Assembly (NCBI GenBank): GCA_900767885.1
Contig: CAAGAU010000040.1
Location: forward strand, 1-64,000
Direction: 5' to 3'
DNA: 64,000 nucleotides
From: Clostridia bacterium
GTDB lineage: Bacteria; Bacillota; Clostridia; Christensenellales; Borkfalkiaceae
A program made the position numbers and the translations under genes. Each line of letters opens with the position of its first letter. Positions within the stretch are counted from its first letter, which is position 1. Below, piece by piece: positions 17,076 to 26,078 of the stretch. The notes beneath the pieces were generated by a model, which made no database searches, had not been told where the DNA came from, and saw only the letters and a program-made list of their open reading frames with translations.

Positions 17076-18581
17076 ATGAAACTTAACAGAGAAACATACA
17101 AGGATAAAGTAAAAGCGTGCTGGATAGGCAAAAATATCGGCGGAACTATAGGCGGACCTTACGAAGGGAAAAGAGAGATTCTTGACGTAAAAGGCTTTTT
17201 GACCGAAGCGGGCGAACCTATGCCCAACGACGATCTCGATTTGCAACTCGTGTGGCTTCATGCCGTAGAAAAAGAGGGCGCGAATAATATTACCGCCGAA
17301 AAACTCGGAGAATACTGGTTGTCGTTTATTCCCGTGGCGTTTTCGGAATACGGAATAGCCATGAGCAATATGAGAAACGGACTTATGCCGCCGCTTTGCG
17401 GCGACGCCGACAACAACGTGTGGAAACACAGTAACGGCGCGTGGATAAGAACGGAAATATGGGCGACTCTCGCCCCCGCAATGCCTGACGTGGCCGTTCG
17501 TTACGCCATAGAAGATTCCAAAGTCGATCACGGCATGGGCGAAGGAACTTACGCCGCAATGTTCGTTGCGGCTATAGAAAGTGCGGCGTTCGTTATAACC
17601 GATTTAAGAAAACTTATAAAAATAGGACTGGCAAAAATTCCGTCCTGTTGCAGATTGTATAAGACGATAGAACTGCTTTGTTCGCTTTACGACGAGGGTA
17701 AAAGTTGGATCGACGCGAGAAACGCAATCCGTAATTTCAACGCGGATTTGGCCGACGGCTGGTTTCAGGCCCCGTCCAACGTCGCTTTTGCCGTACTCGG
17801 ACTGTTATACGGCGAAAACGACTTTAAAAAATCGATGCTTCTTGCGGTAAACTGCGGCGACGATACCGATTGTACCGCGGCGACCGTCGGTTCGATTTTC
17901 GGTATCATGCACGGAACGAAAGGTATTCCGAAAGACTGGGCGGCCCATATCGGCGACCGTATAATAACCTGTTGTATAAATCTCGGCGTATGTTTCAGAA
18001 GACCTCAGACCTGTACGGAACTTACCGAAAGAGTGGTTCGTCTTGCGCCCGTGGTAACGGAACAAAACAGGGCCGAAAGGCAGGCGACGTTTACCGAATT
18101 TACGGACGGCAAAGACGAAATCGATAATGACGCATACGAAAAATTCGCGCTGCCATACGGGCAGAGCGAGGAATCGGACGAAATGCGCAGATCGGTCGCC
18201 GCGCTTAAACCCGAAACGTTTACCGCTAAGTGCGGCGCGTTTACGGCGGTTGTTTCTTATGATAAATCGCCCGAGGCGTCAGGCGGAGAAACGCGCGTTT
18301 TAACGCTTAAACTTATCAACAACGTAAAGGCTTTCGGCAATCAGCCGCTTTTTGTAAACGTCGAAGTACTTTTGCCGGATGGCGCTTTTTGCGATAAGCC
18401 CGCTTTTAAAGTTTACGTTCCTCACTGGACCGCGCTTACCCCCGACTGCCGGACCGACGATATATCCGTAAAAATTACCATGCCCGAAGTCCTCGGTGCG
18501 GTTACGACGTTCTATCTGCGGCTTAAGGCGGAGGGCAGATATTCGGTTTATACCGTTCCCGTAGTGTTTTTAACTAAATAA
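17076..18581 (+). CDS. ADP-ribosylglycohydrolase family protein
   Basis: The 501-residue cytoplasmic protein begins in the ARH fold: CWIGKNIGGTIGGPYEG, the metal-binding NDDLD (residues 51-55), MPPLCGDADNN, and the second metal motif NCGDDTDCTAATVGSIFG near residue 265. These residues coordinate two Mg ions in ADP-ribosylhydrolases. Residues ~370-501 form an extra beta-sandwich domain (FTAVVSYDKSPEASGG onwards) not found in the core family. The gene sits between surface lipoproteins and GH2/GH38 enzymes, which suggests a sugar-derived N- or O-glycoside substrate instead of ADP-ribosylated protein; this is inference. The ribosome binding site (AAAAGATGA) is weak. Confidence 0.85.
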   Translation: MKLNRETYKDKVKACWIGKNIGGTIGGPYEGKREILDVKGFLTEAGEPMPNDDLDLQLVWLHAVEKEGANNITAEKLGEYWLSFIPVAFSEYGIAMSNMRNGLMPPLCGDADNNVWKHSNGAWIRTEIWATLAPAMPDVAVRYAIEDSKVDHGMGEGTYAAMFVAAIESAAFVITDLRKLIKIGLAKIPSCCRLYKTIELLCSLYDEGKSWIDARNAIRNFNADLADGWFQAPSNVAFAVLGLLYGENDFKKSMLLAVNCGDDTDCTAATVGSIFGIMHGTKGIPKDWAAHIGDRIITCCINLGVCFRRPQTCTELTERVVRLAPVVTEQNRAERQATFTEFTDGKDEIDNDAYEKFALPYGQSEESDEMRRSVAALKPETFTAKCGAFTAVVSYDKSPEASGGETRVLTLKLINNVKAFGNQPLFVNVEVLLPDGAFCDKPAFKVYVPHWTALTPDCRTDDISVKITMPEVLGAVTTFYLRLKAEGRYSVYTVPVVFLTK

Positions 18582-18601
18582 AATTAAAAGGTTTTAATCG
18601 A

Positions 18602-21049
18602 ATGATTACCGAAAGAAACAGCGTTATTAAAATTAAAACGAATTTAAGCGGCAGCGGCGTTGTTTATATAGAATGCGAAAAAAAGATATTCGGCGCGGTA
18701 TTTGCGGTATCGCAACCGTCGGGGGAGGTTTTTAACGTCGGTTTGTCGACGGAAAACAACAAAGCCGTCGGCGAGTTTACCGTAAAAAATCCCGAACCGT
18801 GGAATATCGAATTCCCCGTTTTATACTCTTTTTCGGCTATGATAACGACCGAAGACGGAATCGAAAAAGCGGAGGGTAAATTCGCTTTCAGAACGATTAC
18901 CTCAAACGGGAAAAATATCTGTATAAACGGAACGCCCGTGTTTATACGCGGATATATACGCGGCGCGACGGCGCACGAGCATCAGAACGACGCAAATCTT
19001 ACCGAAGAGGAGTTTTATCGGAAAAATATTACTCAGGCGAAGAAATTCGGCTTTAATACGGTAAGATTTCACTCGGTCGTACCGAACGAAACTTTTCTCG
19101 GGTTGGCGGACGAACTCGGAATGCTGGTACATATAGAACTCCGGCCTCCGCACGATATTTACAACAATCTTGAAGAAATGGTTACCACCGGCAACGCAAT
19201 CGTGCCGGATGATTTTCTCGCGGAGGTCGTAAACAAAGGGTATAATCACCCGTCTTTGGCCGTTTACTGCATCGGCAACGAAATAAAAAACGCCCCCGCA
19301 GGAACGATAAGGGCGATAAAGAAAAAAATAGACGTTCTCGACGGCACGCGTCTGTTTCTCGATACCTGCGCATGGGGCGAGAACGGACGACCCGATATAG
19401 ATATTGACGTTCAGCATTTAAGTTATTATTTTCCGTTCGGTAAGCACGCGAAAATGTACGACGACACCGATAATCTGCTTGTCGTGGACAATTCCGAGAC
19501 AAAACCGATGAAAACTTGCGGCAAAAACGCCCAAATAACGCGAACACCGCATTTTTCGGTGCCTTTGATCGCGCACGAGGTCTGTCATTATACGGCATTA
19601 AGAGATTTCGGCGGGCTTAAAAAGAAATTTTCGGAATACGGAACGCCCGTTCCGTGGTGGATAGACGAAGAGTTAAAAATCATTAAAGAAAAAGGCTATT
19701 CCGGGCGTTACGCCGAAATGTACAAGGCGAGCAAGCGCTTTCAATCGGAATGCTGGAAAACGGCGTTCGAGGCGATGCGCTCGAGTAAACTGCTCGGAGG
19801 ATTTCATTTTCTGCAGTTTGCCGATACCGACGTTTACGAAAACTCCAACGGAGTTGTTGATTGTTTTGACGACGAAAGCTACGTTACGCCGGAGTTTTTC
19901 TTGAAATTCAACGGCGACAGGGTTTTGCTTACGGATCTCGGTTACAGGCTTTTTTATGCGGGCGACGAAATCACTTTACCCGTAAACTTATCCAATTGCG
20001 GCGACACCGCGGAAAAAACGGTCCTTTTCAGGTTTATGCTTATCCGTGAAAACGGCGAGATTTGCGCCCTTGGCGAAATGCCCGAGGTTGACGTAAAGGA
20101 AAAAGGCGTATACGAAATATGTAAGATAAAGATACGTCTTCCCGAAGTGAAAAAATCCGAGAAACTTACGTTAAAGGTAAAACTTTTTGCAAAAGATAAA
20201 ATTTATTCCGAAAACGAGTGGGAACTTTGGGTGTACGAAAAAGAAAAGCCGATTTCGTATAAAGAATTCGTTACTTACGAAAGCGGAGACGCGGTAATTA
20301 CCGACGACGTTGAAAAAGCCTTCGAGAGCATTGAAAAAGGCAAAAACGTATGTCTTGTTTACCGCAGCGAATGGACCAGGCACGTTGCCGATAAGGCGCA
20401 GAAAAATCCGAAGTATGCATTTAAGGCGACGTGGAATCGTTTCAAACCCGTCATCTGGGACAGGGGAACGAATTACGGCGGACTTTGCAACGCGGAACTT
20501 CTCGGCAAATACGGCTTTGCAAGCGATAAATACTATGGTTTCAATTACTCGGTAATTTCGGAGGATTGCGATAAAATAATTCTCGACGATTTCCCCGTGG
20601 CGACGGAAACTGTCGTTTCGGGTATCGACAAAAGTTGCAGAGATCGTTTCGACGCTTATAAAGGCAGTTTTAATCTTCCCGAGATTATGCCGGACAGAAC
20701 TCTGAGGGATTTCGGTTATCTGTTTTCTTTCGGCGTCGGCAACGGAAAACTGCTCGTGTGCGGGTTTAATCTTACGGGGCTGGATAAAAACGAGCCGTCG
20801 AGCGCGGCCATGGCAAAATTCATAAAGGAGTATATCCGAAGTGAAGATTTTGCTCCGAAGAATAAACTTACGTTGACCGAACTTAAACGGTATATGGAAA
20901 AATGCGTTTCGTCGCCCGTAAAAGAGCGGATGATGACGCAATTCTGGGAACTTGACGACGCTCCCGTGGAAAGCCCCTCGTTCTGGAAAGAGTCGAGAGA
21001 GTATCTGATAAACAATAATGCTTATGAAAATAATTCATCTGATTTGTAA
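18602..21049 (+). CDS. glycoside hydrolase family 2-like protein
   Basis: The 815-residue protein has no signal peptide. It carries a short N-terminal beta domain instead of the full GH2 sugar-binding domain, then an Ig-like region and the catalytic barrel: NGTPVFIRGYIRGA, NTVRFHSVVPNETFLGLADE, YCIGNEIKN with the acid/base Glu, and LIAHEVCHYTALRDF with the likely nucleophile Glu. The C-terminal ~350 residues add an Ig-like domain (YRLFYAGDEITLPVNLSN) and a further alpha/beta domain (FNLPEIMPDRTLRDFGYLF) that may be structural. The exact activity (beta-galactosidase, glucuronidase or mannosidase type) cannot be set from sequence. Its end overlaps the next gene. Confidence 0.8.
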   Translation: MITERNSVIKIKTNLSGSGVVYIECEKKIFGAVFAVSQPSGEVFNVGLSTENNKAVGEFTVKNPEPWNIEFPVLYSFSAMITTEDGIEKAEGKFAFRTITSNGKNICINGTPVFIRGYIRGATAHEHQNDANLTEEEFYRKNITQAKKFGFNTVRFHSVVPNETFLGLADELGMLVHIELRPPHDIYNNLEEMVTTGNAIVPDDFLAEVVNKGYNHPSLAVYCIGNEIKNAPAGTIRAIKKKIDVLDGTRLFLDTCAWGENGRPDIDIDVQHLSYYFPFGKHAKMYDDTDNLLVVDNSETKPMKTCGKNAQITRTPHFSVPLIAHEVCHYTALRDFGGLKKKFSEYGTPVPWWIDEELKIIKEKGYSGRYAEMYKASKRFQSECWKTAFEAMRSSKLLGGFHFLQFADTDVYENSNGVVDCFDDESYVTPEFFLKFNGDRVLLTDLGYRLFYAGDEITLPVNLSNCGDTAEKTVLFRFMLIRENGEICALGEMPEVDVKEKGVYEICKIKIRLPEVKKSEKLTLKVKLFAKDKIYSENEWELWVYEKEKPISYKEFVTYESGDAVITDDVEKAFESIEKGKNVCLVYRSEWTRHVADKAQKNPKYAFKATWNRFKPVIWDRGTNYGGLCNAELLGKYGFASDKYYGFNYSVISEDCDKIILDDFPVATETVVSGIDKSCRDRFDAYKGSFNLPEIMPDRTLRDFGYLFSFGVGNGKLLVCGFNLTGLDKNEPSSAAMAKFIKEYIRSEDFAPKNKLTLTELKRYMEKCVSSPVKERMMTQFWELDDAPVESPSFWKESREYLINNNAYENNSSDL

Positions 21050-23408
21050 CGCCCACCTCGATCCTATATGGCAGTGGACGTGGGACGAGGGTATTTCTTC
21101 GGCTTTGTCTACGTTCAAGAGTGCGGCGGACCTTGCCGACGAGTTCGATTATATATTTTGTCATAACGAATCGCTTTTATACGAGCAGATAGAGCGGATC
21201 GATCCCGAATTATTCGGCAGAATAAAAAAACTCGTAAAACAAGGCAAATGGGTGGTTGCGGGCGGATGGTATCTGCAACCCGATTGTCTTATGCCGTCCG
21301 GCGAAAGCATCGTAAGGCAGATAAAAGTAGGACAGAAGTATTTTTACGAAAAATTCGGCATAAAAAGCGAAGTGGCGGTAAATTACGACTCGTTCGGGCA
21401 TAGTATCGGTCTTGTTCAGATATTGCGCAAATGCGGTTATAAGGGATATATCGTATGCAGACCCAACCGCGTTCAGTGTCCCGTGCCGTCGAGATTTTTC
21501 AGATGGGTTGCGCCGGACGGCAGCAGTTTGATCGTTTCGGTCGCCTCTTCGTATAATTCGAGGCTCGGTAATGCGGTAAACAAGATAGACGAATACCTTG
21601 ACTGGAGAGAAACGAACATGCTCGGTTCCGAAGAGGGTGGCGGCAAAACGAGAGAGAATTACGAAACGGATTACGTCTTGTGGGGAGTGGGCAATCACGG
21701 CGGCGGTCCGTCCCGAAAAGATTTACGCGACATCGCAAATTACAAAAGAGACGGCGTAACTCTCATACATTCTTCGCCCGATAAACTGTTTAACGATAAA
21801 ATAGAAGTTAAAGGCGAAATGAGGAGTTCGCTTATAACCTGTATGCCGGGGTGTTATTCGTCTATGGCAAGGGTTAAACGCGCCCATCGCGAAACGGAAA
21901 GTCTTTATTATTCGGTTGAAAAAATGCTTTCTTACGCTTCGCTCTGCGGGTTCGATTATAATACCGACGACTTGCAGACCGCGCTTAAAAATCTGTTGCT
22001 CGGCGAGTTCCACGATATTCTGCCCGGCACCGTCGTTAAAGACGGCGAACAAAACGCGTCGGAGCTTTTCGAATCGGCAAAAAAAATACTTAACGATTAC
22101 AGGACGAAAATCTTCTTGCGCCTTGCAATGAACAACCCCGTTGCCGAAAACGGCGAGTATCCGATATTCGTGTTCAATTATGCCGCGCACAAACTTAATA
22201 CGCCCGTGGAATTCGAGTTTTCGCTTGCCGACCAGAACTGGAGCGAGGAATTCGAATATAAGCCGCACGTTTATTATAACGGCGAAGAGATTGCCTGTCA
22301 GCAGATAAAAGAAAGGTCTACGCTTAACCTCGACTGGCGTAAACGCGTTATAATCGACGCCCCGCTTGCTCCCCTCGGAATAACCCGGTTTTCGGTAAAG
22401 ACCGAACGGGTGCCGAAAAAATCGGAACGTTATTCCGTTGACAATGCGAAAAAAGCGTTTAACGAAGATTTTCCCCGCGAGATTACGCTTATCCGTTACG
22501 AGGACAGCGCGGATCCATGGGCTATGAGTCCTGCCGAGCGCGAATTTTTAGGTAAGAATCCGCAGGAATTTTCCGTTATGACCGCCGGTCAGGCAGAAGA
22601 ATTCTGTAAAGCGAAAGGCATTTTGCCGTTCCATATAACTGAAGACGGAAAAATCGTAAGAGTTTACGAAAAGTTATTTAAATACGGCGAGGATAACGCC
22701 GTTATAGAATACAGAAAATATAAAAATCAACCGTTTACCGACGTGAAAATCACTGTTGAGTTTGTCGGTAAAAACGAACTTATACGGGCGAGGATCCCTA
22801 TGCCCGAAGGTGAGGTTATAGGCGACGGACCGTATATCGTGGAGAAAAAACCCGTAAAAGGCGAAATGACTTTTCAGAAGTGGGTAGGCATAAAAACTCC
22901 CGACGGAAAAGTACATGCTGTTATAAACGATTGCGTATACGGCGGAACGGCGGGCGACGGATATATAGAATTGACGTTGCTGCGCGGTGCGGGATATTGT
23001 TTCCACCCCATCAGGGAAAGACAGCTTTACCCTGAGGACAGATACCTGCCGAGAATAGACTGCGGAAGGTACGAGTTTAATCTTCGTCTGCTTATCGGCA
23101 GCGTGGAAGAGGTCTGCGAAGAAGCGGAGTCGTTTGCCTGCAGACCTTATGCCGTAAACGTATTCCCGACGGGCGGAAGTATGCCGACGATCGACGTAAA
23201 AGTAGATAAAGGCGTAGTGGTTTCGTCATTCGCCAAATCCGAAAACGGCGGATATTATATGAGATTATGGAATCCGTCCGAAAACGGTAAGGACGTAAAC
23301 GTACAAACCGGAAACCTGAAAAAAACGATAGCAGTCAAGCCGTACGAAATAGTTTCGCTTAAAATAGACAAAGAAATAACCGCCGTCGGCGACGAAATCG
23401 TCGTATAA
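21024..23408 (+). CDS. alpha-mannosidase, GH38
   Basis: The enzyme hydrolyses alpha-mannosides in the cytoplasm. It starts with the metal motif HLICNAHLDPIW, followed by VNYDSFGHS with the catalytic nucleophile Asp, and VLWGVGNHGGGPS with another likely metal ligand. The C-terminal half holds beta-sandwich domains, as in GH38: GYIELTLLRGAGYCFHP and YEFNLRLLIGS. The product is 794 residues. An ATG at 21018 is in frame two codons earlier; 21024 matches the usual MKxxHLICNAHLDP start. The start lies 26 bases inside the upstream gene, so the two are probably translationally coupled. It is the last gene of the plus-strand operon before the minus-strand regulator. Confidence 0.92.
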   Translation: MKIIHLICNAHLDPIWQWTWDEGISSALSTFKSAADLADEFDYIFCHNESLLYEQIERIDPELFGRIKKLVKQGKWVVAGGWYLQPDCLMPSGESIVRQIKVGQKYFYEKFGIKSEVAVNYDSFGHSIGLVQILRKCGYKGYIVCRPNRVQCPVPSRFFRWVAPDGSSLIVSVASSYNSRLGNAVNKIDEYLDWRETNMLGSEEGGGKTRENYETDYVLWGVGNHGGGPSRKDLRDIANYKRDGVTLIHSSPDKLFNDKIEVKGEMRSSLITCMPGCYSSMARVKRAHRETESLYYSVEKMLSYASLCGFDYNTDDLQTALKNLLLGEFHDILPGTVVKDGEQNASELFESAKKILNDYRTKIFLRLAMNNPVAENGEYPIFVFNYAAHKLNTPVEFEFSLADQNWSEEFEYKPHVYYNGEEIACQQIKERSTLNLDWRKRVIIDAPLAPLGITRFSVKTERVPKKSERYSVDNAKKAFNEDFPREITLIRYEDSADPWAMSPAEREFLGKNPQEFSVMTAGQAEEFCKAKGILPFHITEDGKIVRVYEKLFKYGEDNAVIEYRKYKNQPFTDVKITVEFVGKNELIRARIPMPEGEVIGDGPYIVEKKPVKGEMTFQKWVGIKTPDGKVHAVINDCVYGGTAGDGYIELTLLRGAGYCFHPIRERQLYPEDRYLPRIDCGRYEFNLRLLIGSVEEVCEEAESFACRPYAVNVFPTGGSMPTIDVKVDKGVVVSSFAKSENGGYYMRLWNPSENGKDVNVQTGNLKKTIAVKPYEIVSLKIDKEITAVGDEIVV

Positions 23409-23438
23409 CGGCGGATGATAAGCGACGGAACTCCGCGT

Positions 23439-24287
23439 TTACGGCCGCGATTTTTGCGAAACGGCGTAAATTTCTTTATCGTAAGCGGGTTCGTGGTGCA
23501 AAAAGGTTAAATATTGTCTGTAAAACGTCGAATAATTGTCGTAATTACACATTTCGGCTACCGCTTTAATGGGTGCGCCGTCTAATATTTTCGATTGCGC
23601 AAACAATATTTTTTTTTGGTTTATATAGTGTTTAAGGCTGATGTGCATCTGTGTTTTAAAGGATTTATTCAACCATGCCTCGCCTACGAAAAAGTGGCGT
23701 GCTATGACTTTTGCGTTAAGGTTTTCGCACGGGTTTTCGTTGATATAATCTATTATTTCCGTAAGGGGATTGGTTTTCCCGTTCGTGCTGCCTTCGATTG
23801 TCGCGGAGCCGCTTTCGTCGTATTTAAGCACGGTAAGAATAGTCGATAAAGCCGAGGATTTAAGGTTTTGAAATTCGGTTTCGTCAAACGTTTGTTCAAG
23901 TTCTTTAAGTAACATAAACACGTTATAAACCGGCGAGTTTTTGGATGTGTGATAATAAGACCCGAGATTGTTTACGATTTTTTTCTGTTCGGCGTTTAAA
24001 ATTTGTTCCGAAAAGTTAAGAACGGCGCGCTCATATGGGACGTCCGATAAAACGTGCAAACCGTGATATTCCATCGGTCTGATAAAAAGCAGAGTGTTTT
24101 TCTTTAAGGGGTAGGTTACGTTTTCAATCGAATATTCGGCGTCGCCGTTGAAGAAAAAGAGAATCTCGTAATCGATATGCATGTGCAGAAAATATTTGAT
24201 TCGTCTTTCGCACGAGGTGGGATTTTTATCGAGAAGATAGTCGTAGTTTAACGGGGATGAGTGGTATGTGATTTTTTTCATACTCAT
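23439..24287 (-). CDS. AraC-family transcriptional regulator
   Basis: The 282-residue regulator has an N-terminal cupin-like sensing domain (MHIDYEILFFFNGDAEY, FIRPMEYHGLHVL) and a C-terminal AraC-type double helix-turn-helix (IIDYINENPCENLNAKVIA, FKTQMHISLKHYINQKKILF, AVAEMCNYDNYSTFYRQY). It is divergent from the CE15-like esterase gene and next to the glycan operon, so it is the likely activator of that operon and of GH36 in response to an oligosaccharide. The first ATG directly abuts the -10 box; a second ATG (24281) falls seven bases from the -10 end, so the mRNA may be leaderless. No ribosome binding site is visible for either start. Confidence 0.9.
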   Translation of the reverse strand: MSMKKITYHSSPLNYDYLLDKNPTSCERRIKYFLHMHIDYEILFFFNGDAEYSIENVTYPLKKNTLLFIRPMEYHGLHVLSDVPYERAVLNFSEQILNAEQKKIVNNLGSYYHTSKNSPVYNVFMLLKELEQTFDETEFQNLKSSALSTILTVLKYDESGSATIEGSTNGKTNPLTEIIDYINENPCENLNAKVIARHFFVGEAWLNKSFKTQMHISLKHYINQKKILFAQSKILDGAPIKAVAEMCNYDNYSTFYRQYLTFLHHEPAYDKEIYAVSQKSRP

Positions 24288-24328
24288 ATTTTATCAAAAC
24301 GAAGTAAAAATTGCAATATATTTGCAAA
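24288..24328 (-). promoter_or_regulatory. araC-type promoter with TGCAAT-like sites
   Basis: On the minus strand, TTGCAA (24311-24316) and TAAAAT (24288-24293) are separated by exactly 17 bp, and TAAAAT directly touches the first ATG. The -35 box lies inside the palindrome ATTGCAAT (24310-24317). TGCAAA at 24323-24328 is 11 bp further on. Binding of a TGCAAT-recognising regulator here would cover the -35 box, which suggests autorepression. Confidence 0.6.
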
Positions 24329-24368
24329 AAAAATGAAAATGTTATTTTTTTAGGAAAGTCGGAGGAAT

Positions 24369-25400
24369 ATGGACGATTTGTATAAAAGATTTGCCGCGTG
24401 TAAAAGCGTTGCGGATTTTGAGGTTTTGAAAAAAGAAGTCAAAGACGTTTTTCAGCGCGAAGAATACGGATTTTTCCCCGAAAAACCCGTTTCGGTCAGC
24501 GGTAAGGTTATTTCGGAAGAGGAAACGATGGCGGGCAAGGCGATTCTCGAAAAAATCGAACTTACCATAGAATTGCGCGAAGGCGTTTATGTTTTTCCGT
24601 TTTGGTATTGTTACCCTATGCGGAAGAAAAACAAAACGATTTTGCTGCTTAATTTCAGAGATTGTTTTCCGGATAAATATCTGCCTGCCGAAGAGGTTAT
24701 AGACGACGGATGGGCAGTGGCTGATATGTGTTATAACGACGTTACGCGCGACGATAACGATTTTACAAACGGATTTGCCGCATTGTTTGACCGTCAAAAA
24801 GAGGGTTCGGCGGGAAAAATCGTCATGTGGGCGTACGCAGCCATGCGTATAGCGGATTACCTGGAAACGAGAGAAGAAACGGATATGGAAAATCTTGCTG
24901 TCGTAGGACACTCGCGGCTCGGAAAAACCGCAATAGTAACGGCGGCGTTCGACGAAAGATTTAAGTTTTGTCATTCCAACTGCTCGGGAACGTGCGGCGC
25001 CGCGGCGTTTTTTATGAGAACGAAAGAAAGCGAGCCTGTAAGCGTTATTTCTTCCGTGTTCCCGCATTGGTTCCGCAACGGATTTTCCGATTATTCCGAC
25101 AAAGAAAAGACAATGCCGTTCGAGCAGTATATGCTTATGTCTTTAATTGCTCCGAGGATGCTGAGCGTGGGGTCTGCCGTCGAAGATTTATGGGCTAATC
25201 CTCCCGCGGAACTGTATTCCGCCGCCAAGGCATCGGAAATATGGGAGTTGTACGGAGAAAAACCGCTTAAAGCGGAAACCGACCCCGAAATCGGTAAAAT
25301 TTACGGCGATAAGGTAACGTATTACGTCCGCGAGAGAAAACATTATCTTTCGCGCGACGACTGGCACAGAATACTTGAAGTTTTTGACAGGCGGCTATAA
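24369..25400 (+). CDS. alpha/beta hydrolase, CE15 (glucuronoyl esterase)-like
   Basis: The 343-residue cytoplasmic protein has a central alpha/beta-hydrolase domain with the nucleophile elbow VVGHSRLGKTAIV (Ser near residue 182), the downstream CSGTCGAAAFFMR, and a C-terminal ERKHYLSRDDWHRILEVF holding the catalytic His. This resembles the CE15 glucuronoyl esterase family and related acetyl-xylan-esterase-like hydrolases, which cleave sugar esters. It lies divergent from the AraC gene and shares its control region. GGAGGA six bases before the ATG supports the start. Substrate uncertain: a methyl-glucuronoyl or acetyl ester is the main expectation. Confidence 0.78.
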   Translation: MDDLYKRFAACKSVADFEVLKKEVKDVFQREEYGFFPEKPVSVSGKVISEEETMAGKAILEKIELTIELREGVYVFPFWYCYPMRKKNKTILLLNFRDCFPDKYLPAEEVIDDGWAVADMCYNDVTRDDNDFTNGFAALFDRQKEGSAGKIVMWAYAAMRIADYLETREETDMENLAVVGHSRLGKTAIVTAAFDERFKFCHSNCSGTCGAAAFFMRTKESEPVSVISSVFPHWFRNGFSDYSDKEKTMPFEQYMLMSLIAPRMLSVGSAVEDLWANPPAELYSAAKASEIWELYGEKPLKAETDPEIGKIYGDKVTYYVRERKHYLSRDDWHRILEVFDRRL

Positions 25401-25403
25401 TTT

Positions 25404-26063
25404 ATGAAAATCAATTTTTTAGGCGACAGTATAACGGCAGGGGCGTGGCTTACCTCGCCGGACGATAAGTTTACGGTTTTACTCTGCAAAAAACTCGGCG
25501 CAACCGAAAACAATTACGGCATAAGCGCAACGAGAATAGCGCGTCAGACAAAACCGTCGGAAAACAGGAGTTTCGATCAGGATTTTTTATCACGTCTGGA
25601 CAGTCTTGATGCGTCCGCCGATTTTACGTTTGTATTCGGCGGGACAAACGATTACGGACACGGCGACGCTCCTTTGGGTAACGTCGAAGATAAAACCCCT
25701 TACACTTTTTACGGCGCAATGAATATAATGACCGAATACCTCGTCGGCAAATTCGGAAAAGACAGGCTTTGTTATATTCTGCCGCTGCCGAGGTACAACG
25801 AGGACGATCCTCACGGCGATAAAGGCTGTAAGACGGAGGGAGGAAAGCCGCTTGAAGAATACAGAAAAGCGATAAGGCAAATTGCCGGAAAGTACGGCGT
25901 TGATTTGCTTGATTTAAACGATATGTTTCCCGTACCCGAGGCACAGGCCGCCGACGAACTTACCGCCGACGGACTTCATCCGAACGCAAAGGGACACATG
26001 TTGATTGCGGACAGATTATACGAATATCTGACGAAAAAGCCGAATCTGACTGTAAACGGCTGA
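25404..26063 (+). CDS. SGNH/GDSL-type hydrolase
   Basis: The 219-residue cytoplasmic esterase contains all four SGNH blocks: INFLGDSITAGAW with the catalytic Ser, the Gly-containing block I region, FVFGGTNDYGHG with Asn, and ADGLHPNAKGHMLIA with the catalytic Asp-x-x-His. Such enzymes remove acetyl groups from glycans. It begins three bases after the CE15-like gene and probably shares its transcript, giving two esterases for ester-decorated oligosaccharides. Confidence 0.88.
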   Translation: MKINFLGDSITAGAWLTSPDDKFTVLLCKKLGATENNYGISATRIARQTKPSENRSFDQDFLSRLDSLDASADFTFVFGGTNDYGHGDAPLGNVEDKTPYTFYGAMNIMTEYLVGKFGKDRLCYILPLPRYNEDDPHGDKGCKTEGGKPLEEYRKAIRQIAGKYGVDLLDLNDMFPVPEAQAADELTADGLHPNAKGHMLIADRLYEYLTKKPNLTVNG

Positions 26064-26078
26064 GTTGTATCGTTAAAA

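Noticed and set aside
3003..23408. A missing ABC ATPase gene within the sugar importer operon
   Set aside because: No Walker A/LSGGQ protein is encoded in the locus; shared ATPases of the MsmK type are normal for such importers, so this is not treated as a defect.
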